A DNA stretch of 64,000 bases from Mariniflexile jejuense (GTDB lineage Bacteria; Bacteroidota; Bacteroidia; Flavobacteriales; Flavobacteriaceae). The position numbers and the translations under genes were made by a program. Below, in pieces: positions 8,020-16,301 of this stretch; the first letter of the stretch is position 1; the number at the start of each line of letters is the position of its first letter. The notes under the pieces were generated by a model, which worked only from the letters and a program-made list of their open reading frames with translations, was not told the origin of the DNA and did no database searches. The stretch covers positions 496,001-560,000 of the forward strand of contig NZ_JBHTJI010000001.1 of the NCBI RefSeq assembly GCF_042675665.1, read 5' to 3'.

Positions 8020-8743
8020 GCAACACCTCGCTTTCTAACTGATATACACCAGCTTCAACCAATATTTTAATGTTTTGGTATTCTGAAAGTGACACAGGTT
8101 TGAACAGAATACTGTCTAATGGTTTTGCAAAACAAGGTGTTTTTAATTTCGGGTTAAAAAAATCAATCGGCGTATTTCCAATAATATTCCAACCACCTGG
8201 ACTTGCAGATGGATAAACACCTGTTTGATTACCACCAATTGCCACCGAACCTTTTTCAATTTGTAAACGTGGTGTTGCTTTTCTTAGTGTAAAAAGTGAA
8301 TCATCTAAACCTCCTAAATATAAAAATCCGGGTAAAAACCCAATAAAATAAACAGTATAAATAGCTTCTGAATGCCGTTTAATTATCGCCTCTTTCGATA
8401 ACTTTTTTTCTAAAGAAATTGCTTCCAAATCGACACCAAAAGAAACATCATAACACACAGGTATTTTCCATAGATTTGACAGGTTGTCATGCTTAAAATC
8501 TTCATGCAAATAGCAAGTTTTCAATATTTGTAGCTCGTTTTTTAAATTCCTACAAAATGAATCATAAATAATTAATAACGAGTTGTATGCGTATTTTATT
8601 TCAACAATAGATTCAATTTTTTTATTTTGAATAATGTTTTTAAATCTAATAATGTCCTTTAAAATTTCTTCATCAATAATTGCAGGCCATTCAACCAAAA
8701 TAGCGCGTTCTCCGTAGGGTTTAAATGTAAGATTGAAAGTCAT
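8012..8743 (-). CDS. pxpB: 5-oxoprolinase subunit PxpB (KipI family)
   Basis: This is a 243-aa AHS1/KipI-family protein. Recognisable segments are YFIGFLPGFLYLGGLDD, ATPRLQIEKGSVAIGG and the family hallmark SPGGWNIIGNTP. It forms a complex with PxpC, which together act with PxpA on 5-oxoproline; in Bacillus the homologue KipI was first known as a kinase inhibitor, so a regulatory role cannot be excluded from sequence alone. Linkage to pxpA (5 bases upstream) and pxpC (8-base overlap) supports the oxoprolinase role. Confidence 0.92.
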   Translation of the reverse strand: MTFNLTFKPYGERAILVEWPAIIDEEILKDIIRFKNIIQNKKIESIVEIKYAYNSLLIIYDSFCRNLKNELQILKTCYLHEDFKHDNLSNLWKIPVCYDVSFGVDLEAISLEKKLSKEAIIKRHSEAIYTVYFIGFLPGFLYLGGLDDSLFTLRKATPRLQIEKGSVAIGGNQTGVYPSASPGGWNIIGNTPIDFFNPKLKTPCFAKPLDSILFKPVSLSEYQNIKILVEAGVYQLESEVLHD

Positions 8744-8748
8744 TAATT

Positions 8749-9489
8749 TTATAAGATTTTAATGCCTTTAGATTCTAAATTCAAGCGTAAGTTTTTCAAT
8801 AAATTTGCTGCTTGTAAATTATCACCATGTATGCAAAATGTTTCCGCTTTAATTACCACGTCATCATCTTGAATTGTTTTTACTTTTTGAGTAGAAATCA
8901 TTCTAAAAACATGTTCAAACATAACGCCCGCATCATGTATTAAAGCATTATTTTCATGTCTGGAAACCAAAGTTAAATCGTTATTATAATTTCTATCAGC
9001 AAAAGCTTCATAAGTAATTGGAATGTTATTTTGAACAGCCAACTTTTCAATAACCGAATTAAAAGGTACGTAAAGCTTAATTGGTTGTGCTATACTTTTC
9101 ATTACCTCAACAATTGCAGTAGCAGTTTTAATATTTGTAGCTGCCATATTATACAATGCTCCATGCGGTTTTACATGGTGCAGTAACACGTTTTCATCTT
9201 CTAAAATAGTTACTAAACTATCAATTTGGTTTTTTATAGAGGTAAACAACGCTACACAAGGCATATCCATTGGTTTTCTACCAAAATTTTCCATATCTGG
9301 AAATGACGGATGTGCACCTATTTTAACGTTGTGATTTTTTGCTAGTCTAACTACTTTACGCATGGTTTTACTATTACCTGCATGTCCGCCACAAGCAATA
9401 TTGCATGACGACACATAGGGTATTAGTTGCGATTCATTACCAATACCTTCACCAACATCTACGTTTATGTCTATAGTTTGATTTAGCAT
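8749..9489 (-). CDS. pxpA: 5-oxoprolinase subunit PxpA (LamB/YcsF family)
   Basis: The first gene of the pxpABC run encodes 246 aa of the LamB/YcsF family. Signature segments are DINVDVGEGIGNE near the start, SCNIACGGHAGNSKTM, IGAHPSFPDMENFGRK and HHVKPHGALYN. It has a divergent TIM-barrel-like deacetylase fold and provides the ring-opening site. The start ATG at 9489 directly precedes the conserved opening. The DUF2891 lipoprotein gene lies 18 bases upstream on the same strand, so the four genes may form one transcript. Confidence 0.93.
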   Translation of the reverse strand: MLNQTIDINVDVGEGIGNESQLIPYVSSCNIACGGHAGNSKTMRKVVRLAKNHNVKIGAHPSFPDMENFGRKPMDMPCVALFTSIKNQIDSLVTILEDENVLLHHVKPHGALYNMAATNIKTATAIVEVMKSIAQPIKLYVPFNSVIEKLAVQNNIPITYEAFADRNYNNDLTLVSRHENNALIHDAGVMFEHVFRMISTQKVKTIQDDDVVIKAETFCIHGDNLQAANLLKNLRLNLESKGIKIL

Positions 9490-9507
9490 TTTTTATATTT
9501 AACCTTT

Positions 9508-10614
9508 TTAAATCGCATTTAACGCATAAATAGCAAAGCTACCTAACCAATGTCCGCCTTCATAACTATCGCCAAAAATACTAGGTAATGAATAGTTTAT
9601 ATGGCTATAAGCTATATTGTATAAATGTTTGTATTCTGGCAATCCTTCAGCAATTTTACACAAACTCCATGCACGCGAAAAATTCACACCATCTAAATGC
9701 ACTAACTGCCCATCGGTTCTATCGGATACTATTCCTGTTTCAAGCACATAATTTTTGTCTTTTAATTGCGGAAGAAATTTATTAAGCCACGTTTTAAATT
9801 CAGCTTCAGGTAATAACCGCTTCATTAAGGCTGCTTCTTCTAAACAAGGTGATAAAAAATCGGTACCATCAGGTTCCCAACTCATTGGGCAATTTTCATC
9901 TTTTAAAAAGAAAAATTTAGCACGTTCTGTTATGGTTTTTTTAAGAAGTTCATTATTTAGTGTTTCAGCATAATCAACCGCAAATGATAATCCAAAAGCA
10001 GTATTTGGATGCGTTCCTACGCGTTGCGGATAGTTTAATTTTGGTAGAAATTCAATATATTTTTCAATTATTAAATTGGTTAGTGGTTGCAAGTTTGTTT
10101 CCAAAGTTCTAGCAACAGGTTTATCCCAAGTGTGTAGTTCTTCGGCTAATTTTAGCAACCATGCCCAACCATAGGTGCGTTCAAACGACTTATTGTGTTC
10201 GCCTAAAAAAAAGTTGATTTCTGAAGCTATGTTTTCTTTTGATATGTTTTTTAGTAAACGTTGTTCAATTTCAGTGGCATTTTCTAGGTTTGGAAATTGT
10301 TTTAGTAAGCTTACCAAACTCCAATGCCCATGTACTGCCGAATGCCAATCGAAACATCCATAAAACGCTGGATGTAATACGTTAGGCGCTTTCAAATCGG
10401 CGTCGCTACCAAGGGTTTGCGACAACTTATTAGGGTATTCGGTATTTAAACAATGTAATGGTAATTGTGCTAATTTATTAGCTTGCTCTAAATTAAGCAC
10501 CGGTTTTGTTGCTATTTCAATTTTAGGAGTTTTTGTAACTTCTTTTTTTTCTTCTTTGGAATTGTTGCAACTTAACGTTAAGATTACTATTGATAATGAA
10601 ATGAGTTTTTTCAT
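9508..10614 (-). CDS. DUF2891 family lipoprotein
   Basis: The signal peptide ends in a lipobox, LSC near residue 16, followed by a Lys/Glu-rich tether. The body matches DUF2891: HPAFYGCFDWHSAVHGHWSL, later GWAWLLKLAEELHTW and RVGTHPNTAFGLSFA, with EGGHWLGSFA near the end. The rich aromatic/His pattern and helical repeats suggest an (alpha/alpha)6-barrel-like fold, as in some glycan enzymes, but the function of the family is unknown to me. At 368 aa it appears full length. It is the first gene of the pxp run and faces the REP-containing gap on its upstream side. Confidence 0.85.
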   Translation of the reverse strand: MKKLISLSIVILTLSCNNSKEEKKEVTKTPKIEIATKPVLNLEQANKLAQLPLHCLNTEYPNKLSQTLGSDADLKAPNVLHPAFYGCFDWHSAVHGHWSLVSLLKQFPNLENATEIEQRLLKNISKENIASEINFFLGEHNKSFERTYGWAWLLKLAEELHTWDKPVARTLETNLQPLTNLIIEKYIEFLPKLNYPQRVGTHPNTAFGLSFAVDYAETLNNELLKKTITERAKFFFLKDENCPMSWEPDGTDFLSPCLEEAALMKRLLPEAEFKTWLNKFLPQLKDKNYVLETGIVSDRTDGQLVHLDGVNFSRAWSLCKIAEGLPEYKHLYNIAYSHINYSLPSIFGDSYEGGHWLGSFAIYALNAI

Positions 10615-10691
10615 TTTTAAATTTAGATTAACCGACTAAATTTAATGAAACTTTTTGGGTTTAGGGAAAATGTTTTTGAATAATGTATGTT

Positions 10692-10716
10692 CCTCAAAGT
10701 CGGGAGACTTTGCGGA
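10692..10716 (+). repeat. REP-like palindrome, copy A
   Basis: A 7-bp stem CAAAGTC (10695-10701) and GACTTTG (10706-10712) encloses a GGGA loop. CCT precedes it and CGGA follows. Copies B and C have the same stem, loop and flanks, so this is a dispersed repeat rather than a chance hairpin. It lies about 80 bases upstream of the DUF2891 gene start. Confidence 0.75.
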
Positions 10717-10975
10717 ACGGGACTTTGCATATTCATAAAAATCAATTCAAAATTACAACCGTTTAAAAAGTTATCAACAATCGGTATCTATAAGAAGAAA
10801 TAAAACAAATTTTTATTCTAATAATATTTTGTTTTTATCGAATTTGTAAAAATTATGATTTAACTATGTTACGAATACCCGTATATTTTTTTCATTAAGA
10901 TCAAAACAAACAAATGTTAACAAACTCATTTTTAATTATTTAAACCAAAAACTATATTTGATAAAAAATAAAAAA

Positions 10976-11128
10976 ATGAAAGAAAAACAGATTAAATATA
11001 TCAAAATTAACATAACACTCTTCTCTAATTGGAAAATTCAAAGTAATACACATAGTATCAAGATTAAGCCATATAAACTGGCGATAACCATAATAATTTC
11101 TATAATTATATCATTTTATTTCAACTAA
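10976..11128 (+). CDS. Possible small membrane protein, 50 aa
   Basis: An ATG-started frame of 50 codons opens with a basic segment MKEKQIKYIKIN and ends with a hydrophobic stretch (YKLAITIIISIIISFYF) that could span a membrane once. A TATATTTG box (10953-10960), matching TAnnTTTG, lies 15 bases upstream. In such AT-rich DNA a frame of this size can arise by chance, so this is tentative; I recognise no family. Confidence 0.3.
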   Translation: MKEKQIKYIKINITLFSNWKIQSNTHSIKIKPYKLAITIIISIIISFYFN

Positions 11129-11141
11129 CAAGTAGTATTTC

Positions 11142-11170
11142 CCCGCTCCGCAAAGTCTCCCGACTTTGAG
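11142..11170 (-). repeat. REP-like palindrome, copy B (inverted)
   Basis: CAAAGTC (11151-11157), loop TCCC, GACTTTG (11162-11168) is the reverse-strand version of copies A and C, with the flank CCGCTCCG to its left. It lies 38 bases downstream of the transposase-like gene stop and forms, with copy C, an inverted pair bracketing that gene. Confidence 0.8.
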
Positions 11171-11207
11171 CTCTTTCCTAATAAACATACAACCAAATCT
11201 TTCGTTT

Positions 11208-11807
11208 TCAAAATTGATTGAATTTAGTTATTGATGAACTTTTTAAAACATCTACAACTGGATTATCTACAATTTCAACTTCAATTACACCTTCGTTATT
11301 CACATAATTACTTGCACTAGAATATGTGTAATGCGATGCTTTTTCTACAATACCCGCACGTACTGGATTCAAATGAATATAATCTAACTTAGACCACATA
11401 AATTTATGAGAATAAATTTCTTCTGCATGATTTCCATATTGCCAAAACTGAAAATTGGTGTTTCTACTATGTGTTTCAGTCGCTTTTTTAAACCGTTCTA
11501 ACATCCATTCTCTTCTGCTTTCTGGTTCATTTTGTATTTTATCTAAAATACTTTTTGCTGTAAATTTTTTAAAATCTCTTATTAAATCTGATAGTTTACC
11601 GTCTTTTGATTGAATTATTAAATGAATGTGATTGCTCATTATTACATAACCATACAAAAGCATGCCTTTATTTTTTATACAAAACGATAAACACTCAATA
11701 ATTACGTCTTTATAAGATTTTCTTGTAAAAACATCAATCCAATCTACTACAGTTGCAGTAATGAAATGTATTTTTTCTTGATCTCTTATGATGTAACCTT
11801 CTTTCAA
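11208..11807 (-). CDS. REP-associated tyrosine transposase-like protein (Y1_Tnp/RAYT)
   Basis: This 199-aa single-domain protein belongs to the IS200-like Y1 transposase superfamily. It has the metal-binding HUH motif in MSNHIHLIIQ, the family segment LIRDFKKFTAKSIL, and a C-terminal YIHLNPVRAGIVE, the usual surrounding of the RAYT group. The likely nucleophile is a tyrosine in the helix between them; Y of FWQYGNHAEEIYSHK is a candidate. RAYTs act on single-stranded REP hairpins and are usually single-copy and non-mobile. Inverted REP-like palindromes lie 38 bases after its stop and about 40 bases before its start, supporting this assignment. Confidence 0.88.
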   Translation of the reverse strand: MKEGYIIRDQEKIHFITATVVDWIDVFTRKSYKDVIIECLSFCIKNKGMLLYGYVIMSNHIHLIIQSKDGKLSDLIRDFKKFTAKSILDKIQNEPESRREWMLERFKKATETHSRNTNFQFWQYGNHAEEIYSHKFMWSKLDYIHLNPVRAGIVEKASHYTYSSASNYVNNEGVIEVEIVDNPVVDVLKSSSITKFNQF

Positions 11808-11841
11808 ATTTATATGTTTTATTTATTGATGTGTTTTGTTT

Positions 11842-11870
11842 TCCTCAAAGTCGGGAGACTTTGCGGAGCG
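11842..11870 (+). repeat. REP-like palindrome, copy C
   Basis: CAAAGTC (11846-11852), loop GGGA, GACTTTG (11857-11863), with TCCT before and CGGAGCG after. It matches copy A over the stem, loop and flanks, and is inverted relative to copy B. It sits about 35 bases upstream of the transposase-like gene start. Confidence 0.8.
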
Positions 11871-11920
11871 ATTTTCATGACAATCAAGATATTTATTTAG
11901 TATTTAAATCTCTTTCTTTT

Positions 11921-12307
11921 TCAAATCCCAATAATTTCAAACAAAACTTCTCCTTTATGTAAAATAATATGCTTTTCACATGTAAAACGTATTTTACCTT
12001 CTGTAAAACTTTCAAATTCCAATGCTATATTTTCATTCTCTAAAACACAAATAATTTGACCTCTTTTTACAACATCACCTTCCTTACAAAGCCATTCAAT
12101 AACTTCAAAATTATTCTGTCCCATAATTTCAGGCATGGTTACAGTTTGTATTTCTCCCGATTCAAGTTTAAAATTGATATCAGAATTTGTAGTAGTTGCT
12201 TTATTAGAAACAAATTTAATATCATTATTAATGATGGTTTCTTTTCTAAAACCTTTTATATCTGATGGAAATAAATCAGGAAACAGATATTGGAGAATTT
12301 TTTTCAT
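11921..12307 (-). CDS. Lipoyl/biotinyl-like domain protein without the modified lysine
   Basis: The C-terminal half (about residues 56-128) follows the lipoyl-domain pattern of 2-oxoacid dehydrogenase E2 enzymes: VTMPEIMGQ, then VIEWLCKEGDVVKRGQIICVLE, then ALEFESFTEGKI. At the position of the lysine that carries the cofactor (ETDKA in normal E2s) this protein has asparagine, N93 in LENENIA. The domain therefore cannot be lipoylated or biotinylated at the usual site. The N-terminal 50 residues are not recognised. No dehydrogenase genes are near; it stands between the RAYT unit and comM. It may be a binding or scaffold domain, or a relic. Confidence 0.65.
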   Translation of the reverse strand: MKKILQYLFPDLFPSDIKGFRKETIINNDIKFVSNKATTTNSDINFKLESGEIQTVTMPEIMGQNNFEVIEWLCKEGDVVKRGQIICVLENENIALEFESFTEGKIRFTCEKHIILHKGEVLFEIIGI

Positions 12308-12373
12308 TTTTTACTAGTTATTGATTTTTAGTAGGGTGTAATTTCAAAAGATTTCTGCTTTTGCAAGAATTTG

Positions 12374-13909
12374 TTATCCCAACCAACCTTCTCTATCCAT
12401 ACTTCTATATTGGATGGCTTCACTAATATGCGAACCGTTTATAGCTTCAACACCTTCTAAATCGGCAATGGTTCTTGATACTTTCAATATGCGGTCATAG
12501 GCTCTAGCAGACAGATTTAAACGTTCCATAGCGGTTTTAAGCAACTGTTTTGAGGCTTCATCTAAAACACAATAACTTCTTATTTGTTTTGTATTCATTT
12601 GTGCGTTGTAATGTACCGCATCTGAATTGGCAAAACGTTTGGTTTGAACATCGCGGGCTTTGGTAACACGTTTTCTAATTTCTACGGACGATTCACCTTT
12701 TCTGTCATCAGATAATTTATCAAAAGGCACAGGTGTTACTTCTATATGAATATCAATTCTGTCTAATAATGGTCCAGAAATTTTACTTAAATAGCGTTGC
12801 ATTTCGGCAGGACTTGATGTTACAGGTGCATTAGGATCGTTAAAATAACCACTGGGACTTGGATTCATACTTGCCACCAACATAAACGACGACGGATAAG
12901 TTACTGTAAACTTTGCTCGAGAAATAGTAACTTCTCTATCTTCTAAAGGTTGACGCATAACTTCTAAAACTTCGCGTTTAAATTCTGGTAATTCATCTAA
13001 AAACAAAACGCCATTATGCGATAGCGAAATTTCTCCAGGTTGTGGATAACTACCACCACCAACTAAAGCTACGTTTGATATTGTGTGATGAGGACTTCTA
13101 AACGGGCGTTGCGCCATTAAACCTACATCTTTTGTTCTACCAACTACCGAATGAATTTTTGTAGTTTCAAGTGCTTCATGAAGCGTCATTGGTGGTAAAA
13201 TACTTGGTAAACGTTTGGCTAACATGGTTTTTCCTGCGCCTGGTGGACCAATTAAAATAATATTATGCCCGCCAGCTGCAGCTATTTCCATACAGCGTTT
13301 AATACCTTCTTGCCCACGTACATCTGAAAAATCGAATTCAGGATAGTTTAAGTTTTTTTCAAATTCTTCACGAGTATTTATGATGGTTTGCTCTAAAGTT
13401 TCACCTTTATCAAAAAAATTAATGACTTGGGTGATGTTTTCAATACCATATATTTCTAAATTATCAACAATAGCGGCTTCTTTTGCGTTTTCTTTTGGTA
13501 AAATAAAACCTTTAAAACCTTCTTCCCTAGCCTTAACAGCAATTGGTAATGCGCCTTTTATTGGTTGTAATGTACCATCCAAAGACAATTCACCCATTAT
13601 CAAATAGCGTTCTAAATTATCTGCTTGTATTTGGTTTGAAGATGCCAGAATTCCAATAGCCAAGGTTAAATCGTAGGCTGAACCTTCTTTTCGTAAATCG
13701 GCGGGCGACATGTTGATGATAATTTTTTTACCAGGAATTCGATAGCCATTATTTTGAAGTGCTGCGGCAATTCTAAAATTACTTTCTTTAATAGCATTAT
13801 CAGGCAAACCAACTAAATGATACCCAATACCGGCATCTGTATTTACTTCAACGGTAACTGTGGTGGCTTCAACGCCAAAAACGGCACTTCCAAAAACTTT
13901 TTTAAGCAT
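12374..13909 (-). CDS. comM: YifB/ComM family Mg-chelatase-like AAA+ ATPase
   Basis: At 511 aa this is a typical full-length member. The N-terminal ChlI-like, Lon-S16-type domain starts MLKKVFGSAVFGVEATTVTVEV. The AAA+ module has Walker A GPPGAGKT (about 222-229), Walker B LFLDELPEF and the sensor segment LVASMNPSP. The C-terminal Mg-chelatase helical domain carries LDRIDIHIEV and LSARAYDRILKVSRTIADLEG. ComM is a hexameric helicase that promotes branch migration during natural transformation in Gram-negative bacteria. It appears to be monocistronic; the terminator at 14091-14124 isolates it from the nitrate transport operon. Confidence 0.93.
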   Translation of the reverse strand: MLKKVFGSAVFGVEATTVTVEVNTDAGIGYHLVGLPDNAIKESNFRIAAALQNNGYRIPGKKIIINMSPADLRKEGSAYDLTLAIGILASSNQIQADNLERYLIMGELSLDGTLQPIKGALPIAVKAREEGFKGFILPKENAKEAAIVDNLEIYGIENITQVINFFDKGETLEQTIINTREEFEKNLNYPEFDFSDVRGQEGIKRCMEIAAAGGHNIILIGPPGAGKTMLAKRLPSILPPMTLHEALETTKIHSVVGRTKDVGLMAQRPFRSPHHTISNVALVGGGSYPQPGEISLSHNGVLFLDELPEFKREVLEVMRQPLEDREVTISRAKFTVTYPSSFMLVASMNPSPSGYFNDPNAPVTSSPAEMQRYLSKISGPLLDRIDIHIEVTPVPFDKLSDDRKGESSVEIRKRVTKARDVQTKRFANSDAVHYNAQMNTKQIRSYCVLDEASKQLLKTAMERLNLSARAYDRILKVSRTIADLEGVEAINGSHISEAIQYRSMDREGWLG

Positions 13910-14090
13910 ATAAGATATTTACTGCTTAAATGTAAGAAATGTATCGATTATTATATAGGTTGATTGAAAAATTATATTCTGAGTTTAAAAATTTACATCT
14001 TAACAATGCTCGACCTAACCATACATTCTAATAAAAAGTAAATTTTTAATTGATGAGATTGCTTAGTCGTTACTATTCATAATAACATAA

Positions 14091-14124
14091 AAAAAGAATC
14101 CCATAGGAATTATGGGATTCTTTT
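14091..14124 (-). terminator. Rho-independent terminator of the nitrate ABC/porin operon
   Basis: GAATCCCATA (14096-14105) pairs perfectly with TATGGGATTC (14111-14120) around a GGAAT loop. On the minus strand the stem is followed by a run of seven T, so it ends transcription coming from the porin gene at 14176. A TTTT after the stem on the plus strand makes it possibly bidirectional. Confidence 0.85.
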
Positions 14125-14175
14125 CAGAATTTAAAAAATTAACTAACTCATCTTTAAAACAGATGTTTACTATTC

Positions 14176-15417
14176 TTAATTTAAAAATTTAGGTTTGATA
14201 ACTAGCATAGTCCAAATCCAGTTTTGTGTATTAGCTGCATTTGCTTCTGTTACGCCTTTTAATGCATACATATCATCACCTGCAAATAATTGCGAATAAC
14301 CACCAACTAATGTATACCCTTTAAATTTCTTTGAGATTACTAAATCTACCTCTGTTCCTAGCTTACTACTACCCGTTGCAGCTAAATCTTGTTCGCCAGT
14401 GAAGTTTAAAATATTTAGTGATAAGTTTGATGTTTCGCTTAATTTAAAATCTGCTCCAACATGAATATCAACTAAACCAATTGAATTTGCATGATTACCA
14501 ACATAGAAATAATCCATTAAACCATTGAATTTGTGATTTGTACCATATAATGGAAAGAAGGCACCTGTTTCACCAGCACCTGCATCATTACCACTAATAA
14601 CCTCAACACCAGCGCTTAAGCCTACTTTTTCTGAAGCTTTATAAGTTAAATCTAAACTTAAGTCGTAAGCACCTTTTACATCAACATCGCCTACTCGTTG
14701 ACCTGTTTGAATATATGCATTTGCAGCTACACCAAAACTACCTTTTTTATAGTTTAAGTGCGTACCCATAGTTTGTAAATTAGAAACGCCTGGTGTACCA
14801 TTTTGGAAACCATTATTCATCAATAAAAGACTTGCAGATAGGTTACCAAACTTTTTATTTAAGTGCAACATTTGCATTGTTTTATATGAAAAAAGTGCTG
14901 TTGTAGCATATAAGTTTCCTGCTGATGCTAAATTATCTTGGTTGAAGGCTAAAGCTAAATCTAAAGCAAAACCATCTTTTGAATATTTAAGCAATGCTGC
15001 ATCGTGGTTGCGCCCTTGTTGTGCCCAATCTAAACCTCCTAAAATACGTTGATCATCATACGATAATACTTGACGACCTAATTTAGTTGACCATCCTTTA
15101 CCTAGTTGTAATTCTGCCCAAGCTTCAAAAATATCGAAGTGGTTATTTGCATCTGAATGAACTATTTGCGGATTTTCACCCCAAAGTAAAACATCTTGAA
15201 TACTTAAATACATTTTATAAGATTCTGTTGAATAACCTGCATTTAATCTGGCTCTTGTTACTGTAAAAAAGTCTGGTTCACTAGCTTCTGGTATTAAGCT
15301 ACCAAAACCATGAAGATATTCAGTTCGTGGTCTAAATTCGCCATCTAAAGTAAATTGTGCTTGTGCAAATTGCAAACACCCTAATAGTAGTCCTAGTATT
15401 ACGTATTGTTTTTTCAT
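14176..15417 (-). CDS. Outer membrane porin-like protein (alginate-export family fold), nitrate operon
   Basis: This 413-aa protein has a signal peptide ending FAQAQ, then FTLDGEFRPRTEYL, SIQDVLLWGENPQ and TKLGRQVLSYDDQRILGGLDW. These segments are typical of the alginate_exp-type beta-barrels of Bacteroidota. Many alternating hydrophobic strands follow, with an aromatic C-terminal end. It is the last gene of the operon with the nitrate-type ABC transporter, 42 bases after it, so I infer that it carries nitrate or a related anion through the outer membrane rather than alginate. The family name does not establish the substrate. Confidence 0.75.
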   Translation of the reverse strand: MKKQYVILGLLLGCLQFAQAQFTLDGEFRPRTEYLHGFGSLIPEASEPDFFTVTRARLNAGYSTESYKMYLSIQDVLLWGENPQIVHSDANNHFDIFEAWAELQLGKGWSTKLGRQVLSYDDQRILGGLDWAQQGRNHDAALLKYSKDGFALDLALAFNQDNLASAGNLYATTALFSYKTMQMLHLNKKFGNLSASLLLMNNGFQNGTPGVSNLQTMGTHLNYKKGSFGVAANAYIQTGQRVGDVDVKGAYDLSLDLTYKASEKVGLSAGVEVISGNDAGAGETGAFFPLYGTNHKFNGLMDYFYVGNHANSIGLVDIHVGADFKLSETSNLSLNILNFTGEQDLAATGSSKLGTEVDLVISKKFKGYTLVGGYSQLFAGDDMYALKGVTEANAANTQNWIWTMLVIKPKFLN

Positions 15418-15459
15418 TTTTTCTTGGTTTTTAAGTTGTTGTTCGTTTATTTTTATTTT

Positions 15460-16290
15460 TTAATGTTCTAAAAAGTCTATTAAATGTTTTCTGTATTTAT
15501 AATAATCATCATGTTCTAACACTGCTTTACGAGTTCTTGGGCGTTCAAAATCTATATTTAAAACATCTCCAATTTTCGCTTTTGGTCCGCTTGTCATCAT
15601 TACTACGCGGTCTGCTAAAAAGATAGCTTCATCTACATCGTGCGTAATCATAACTGCGGTTATTTTTTCTTTGTTCCAAATTTCAATTAAAATATCTTGC
15701 AGTTCACCTCTAGTTAATGAATCTAACATTCCGAAAGGCTCGTCAAGTAATAATACTTTTGGCTTTATGGCGAATGCTCTGGCAATTCCAACACGTTGTT
15801 GCATGCCTTGAGATAATTCGGAAGCTTTTTTATTAAATGCATTTTCTAAGCCTACTTTTTGAAGATAGTATTTAGCAATATCATTTCGTTGTGCTTTGGT
15901 TGCATGTGGAAATACTTGATTTACCCCTAATAATACGTTTTGAAGCGAGGTCATCCAAGGCATTAAACTAGGCGATTGAAAAATAACACCTCTATCTGGT
16001 CCTGGTCCTTTTATATGTTTACCTAAAACCGAAATATTACCTCCGGAAATAGCGTTAAGTCCAGCAATCATAGATAACATGGTAGTTTTTCCACAACCAG
16101 AATGCCCAATGATGGTAACGAATTCCTCTTTCATAATTTGAAGATTCAAATCCTCTAACACAACATAATCACCTTTGGGCGTTGGATATACTTTCTTAAG
16201 GCCTTTTAAATCCAACATAACTCTGGAAGGTGGAAAAAGTCCATTTTCTTCTAAAATTTGTGCTTCTTTATTTTGTATTATATTATTCAT
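15460..16290 (-). CDS. nrtD: Nitrate-type ABC transporter ATP-binding protein (NrtD-like)
   Basis: The 276-aa ATPase has Walker A GHSGCGKTT, signature LSQGMQQRVG, Walker B VLLLDEPFG and the H-loop MITHDVDEA, with D-loop MLDSLTRG. It belongs to the nitrate/sulfonate/taurine (TauB/SsuB/NrtD) group. An N-terminal extension of about 25 residues precedes the domain. It is 11 bases downstream of a second ATPase, so the transporter probably uses a heterodimer of two different ATPases, as in cyanobacterial NrtCD. Confidence 0.88.
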   Translation of the reverse strand: MNNIIQNKEAQILEENGLFPPSRVMLDLKGLKKVYPTPKGDYVVLEDLNLQIMKEEFVTIIGHSGCGKTTMLSMIAGLNAISGGNISVLGKHIKGPGPDRGVIFQSPSLMPWMTSLQNVLLGVNQVFPHATKAQRNDIAKYYLQKVGLENAFNKKASELSQGMQQRVGIARAFAIKPKVLLLDEPFGMLDSLTRGELQDILIEIWNKEKITAVMITHDVDEAIFLADRVVMMTSGPKAKIGDVLNIDFERPRTRKAVLEHDDYYKYRKHLIDFLEH

Positions 16291-16301
16291 GGTTTATGCT
16301 T

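Larger units (their letters stand above)
10615..11207. other. Non-coding region with REP-like palindromes and a possible small ORF
   Basis: This 593-base gap is very AT-rich. It contains two palindromic repeats in opposite orientation (10692-10716 and 11146-11170), and between them a possible 50-codon reading frame (10976-11128) preceded by a TATATTTG box. Otherwise nothing is recognised. The transposase-like gene follows at 11208. Confidence 0.6.
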
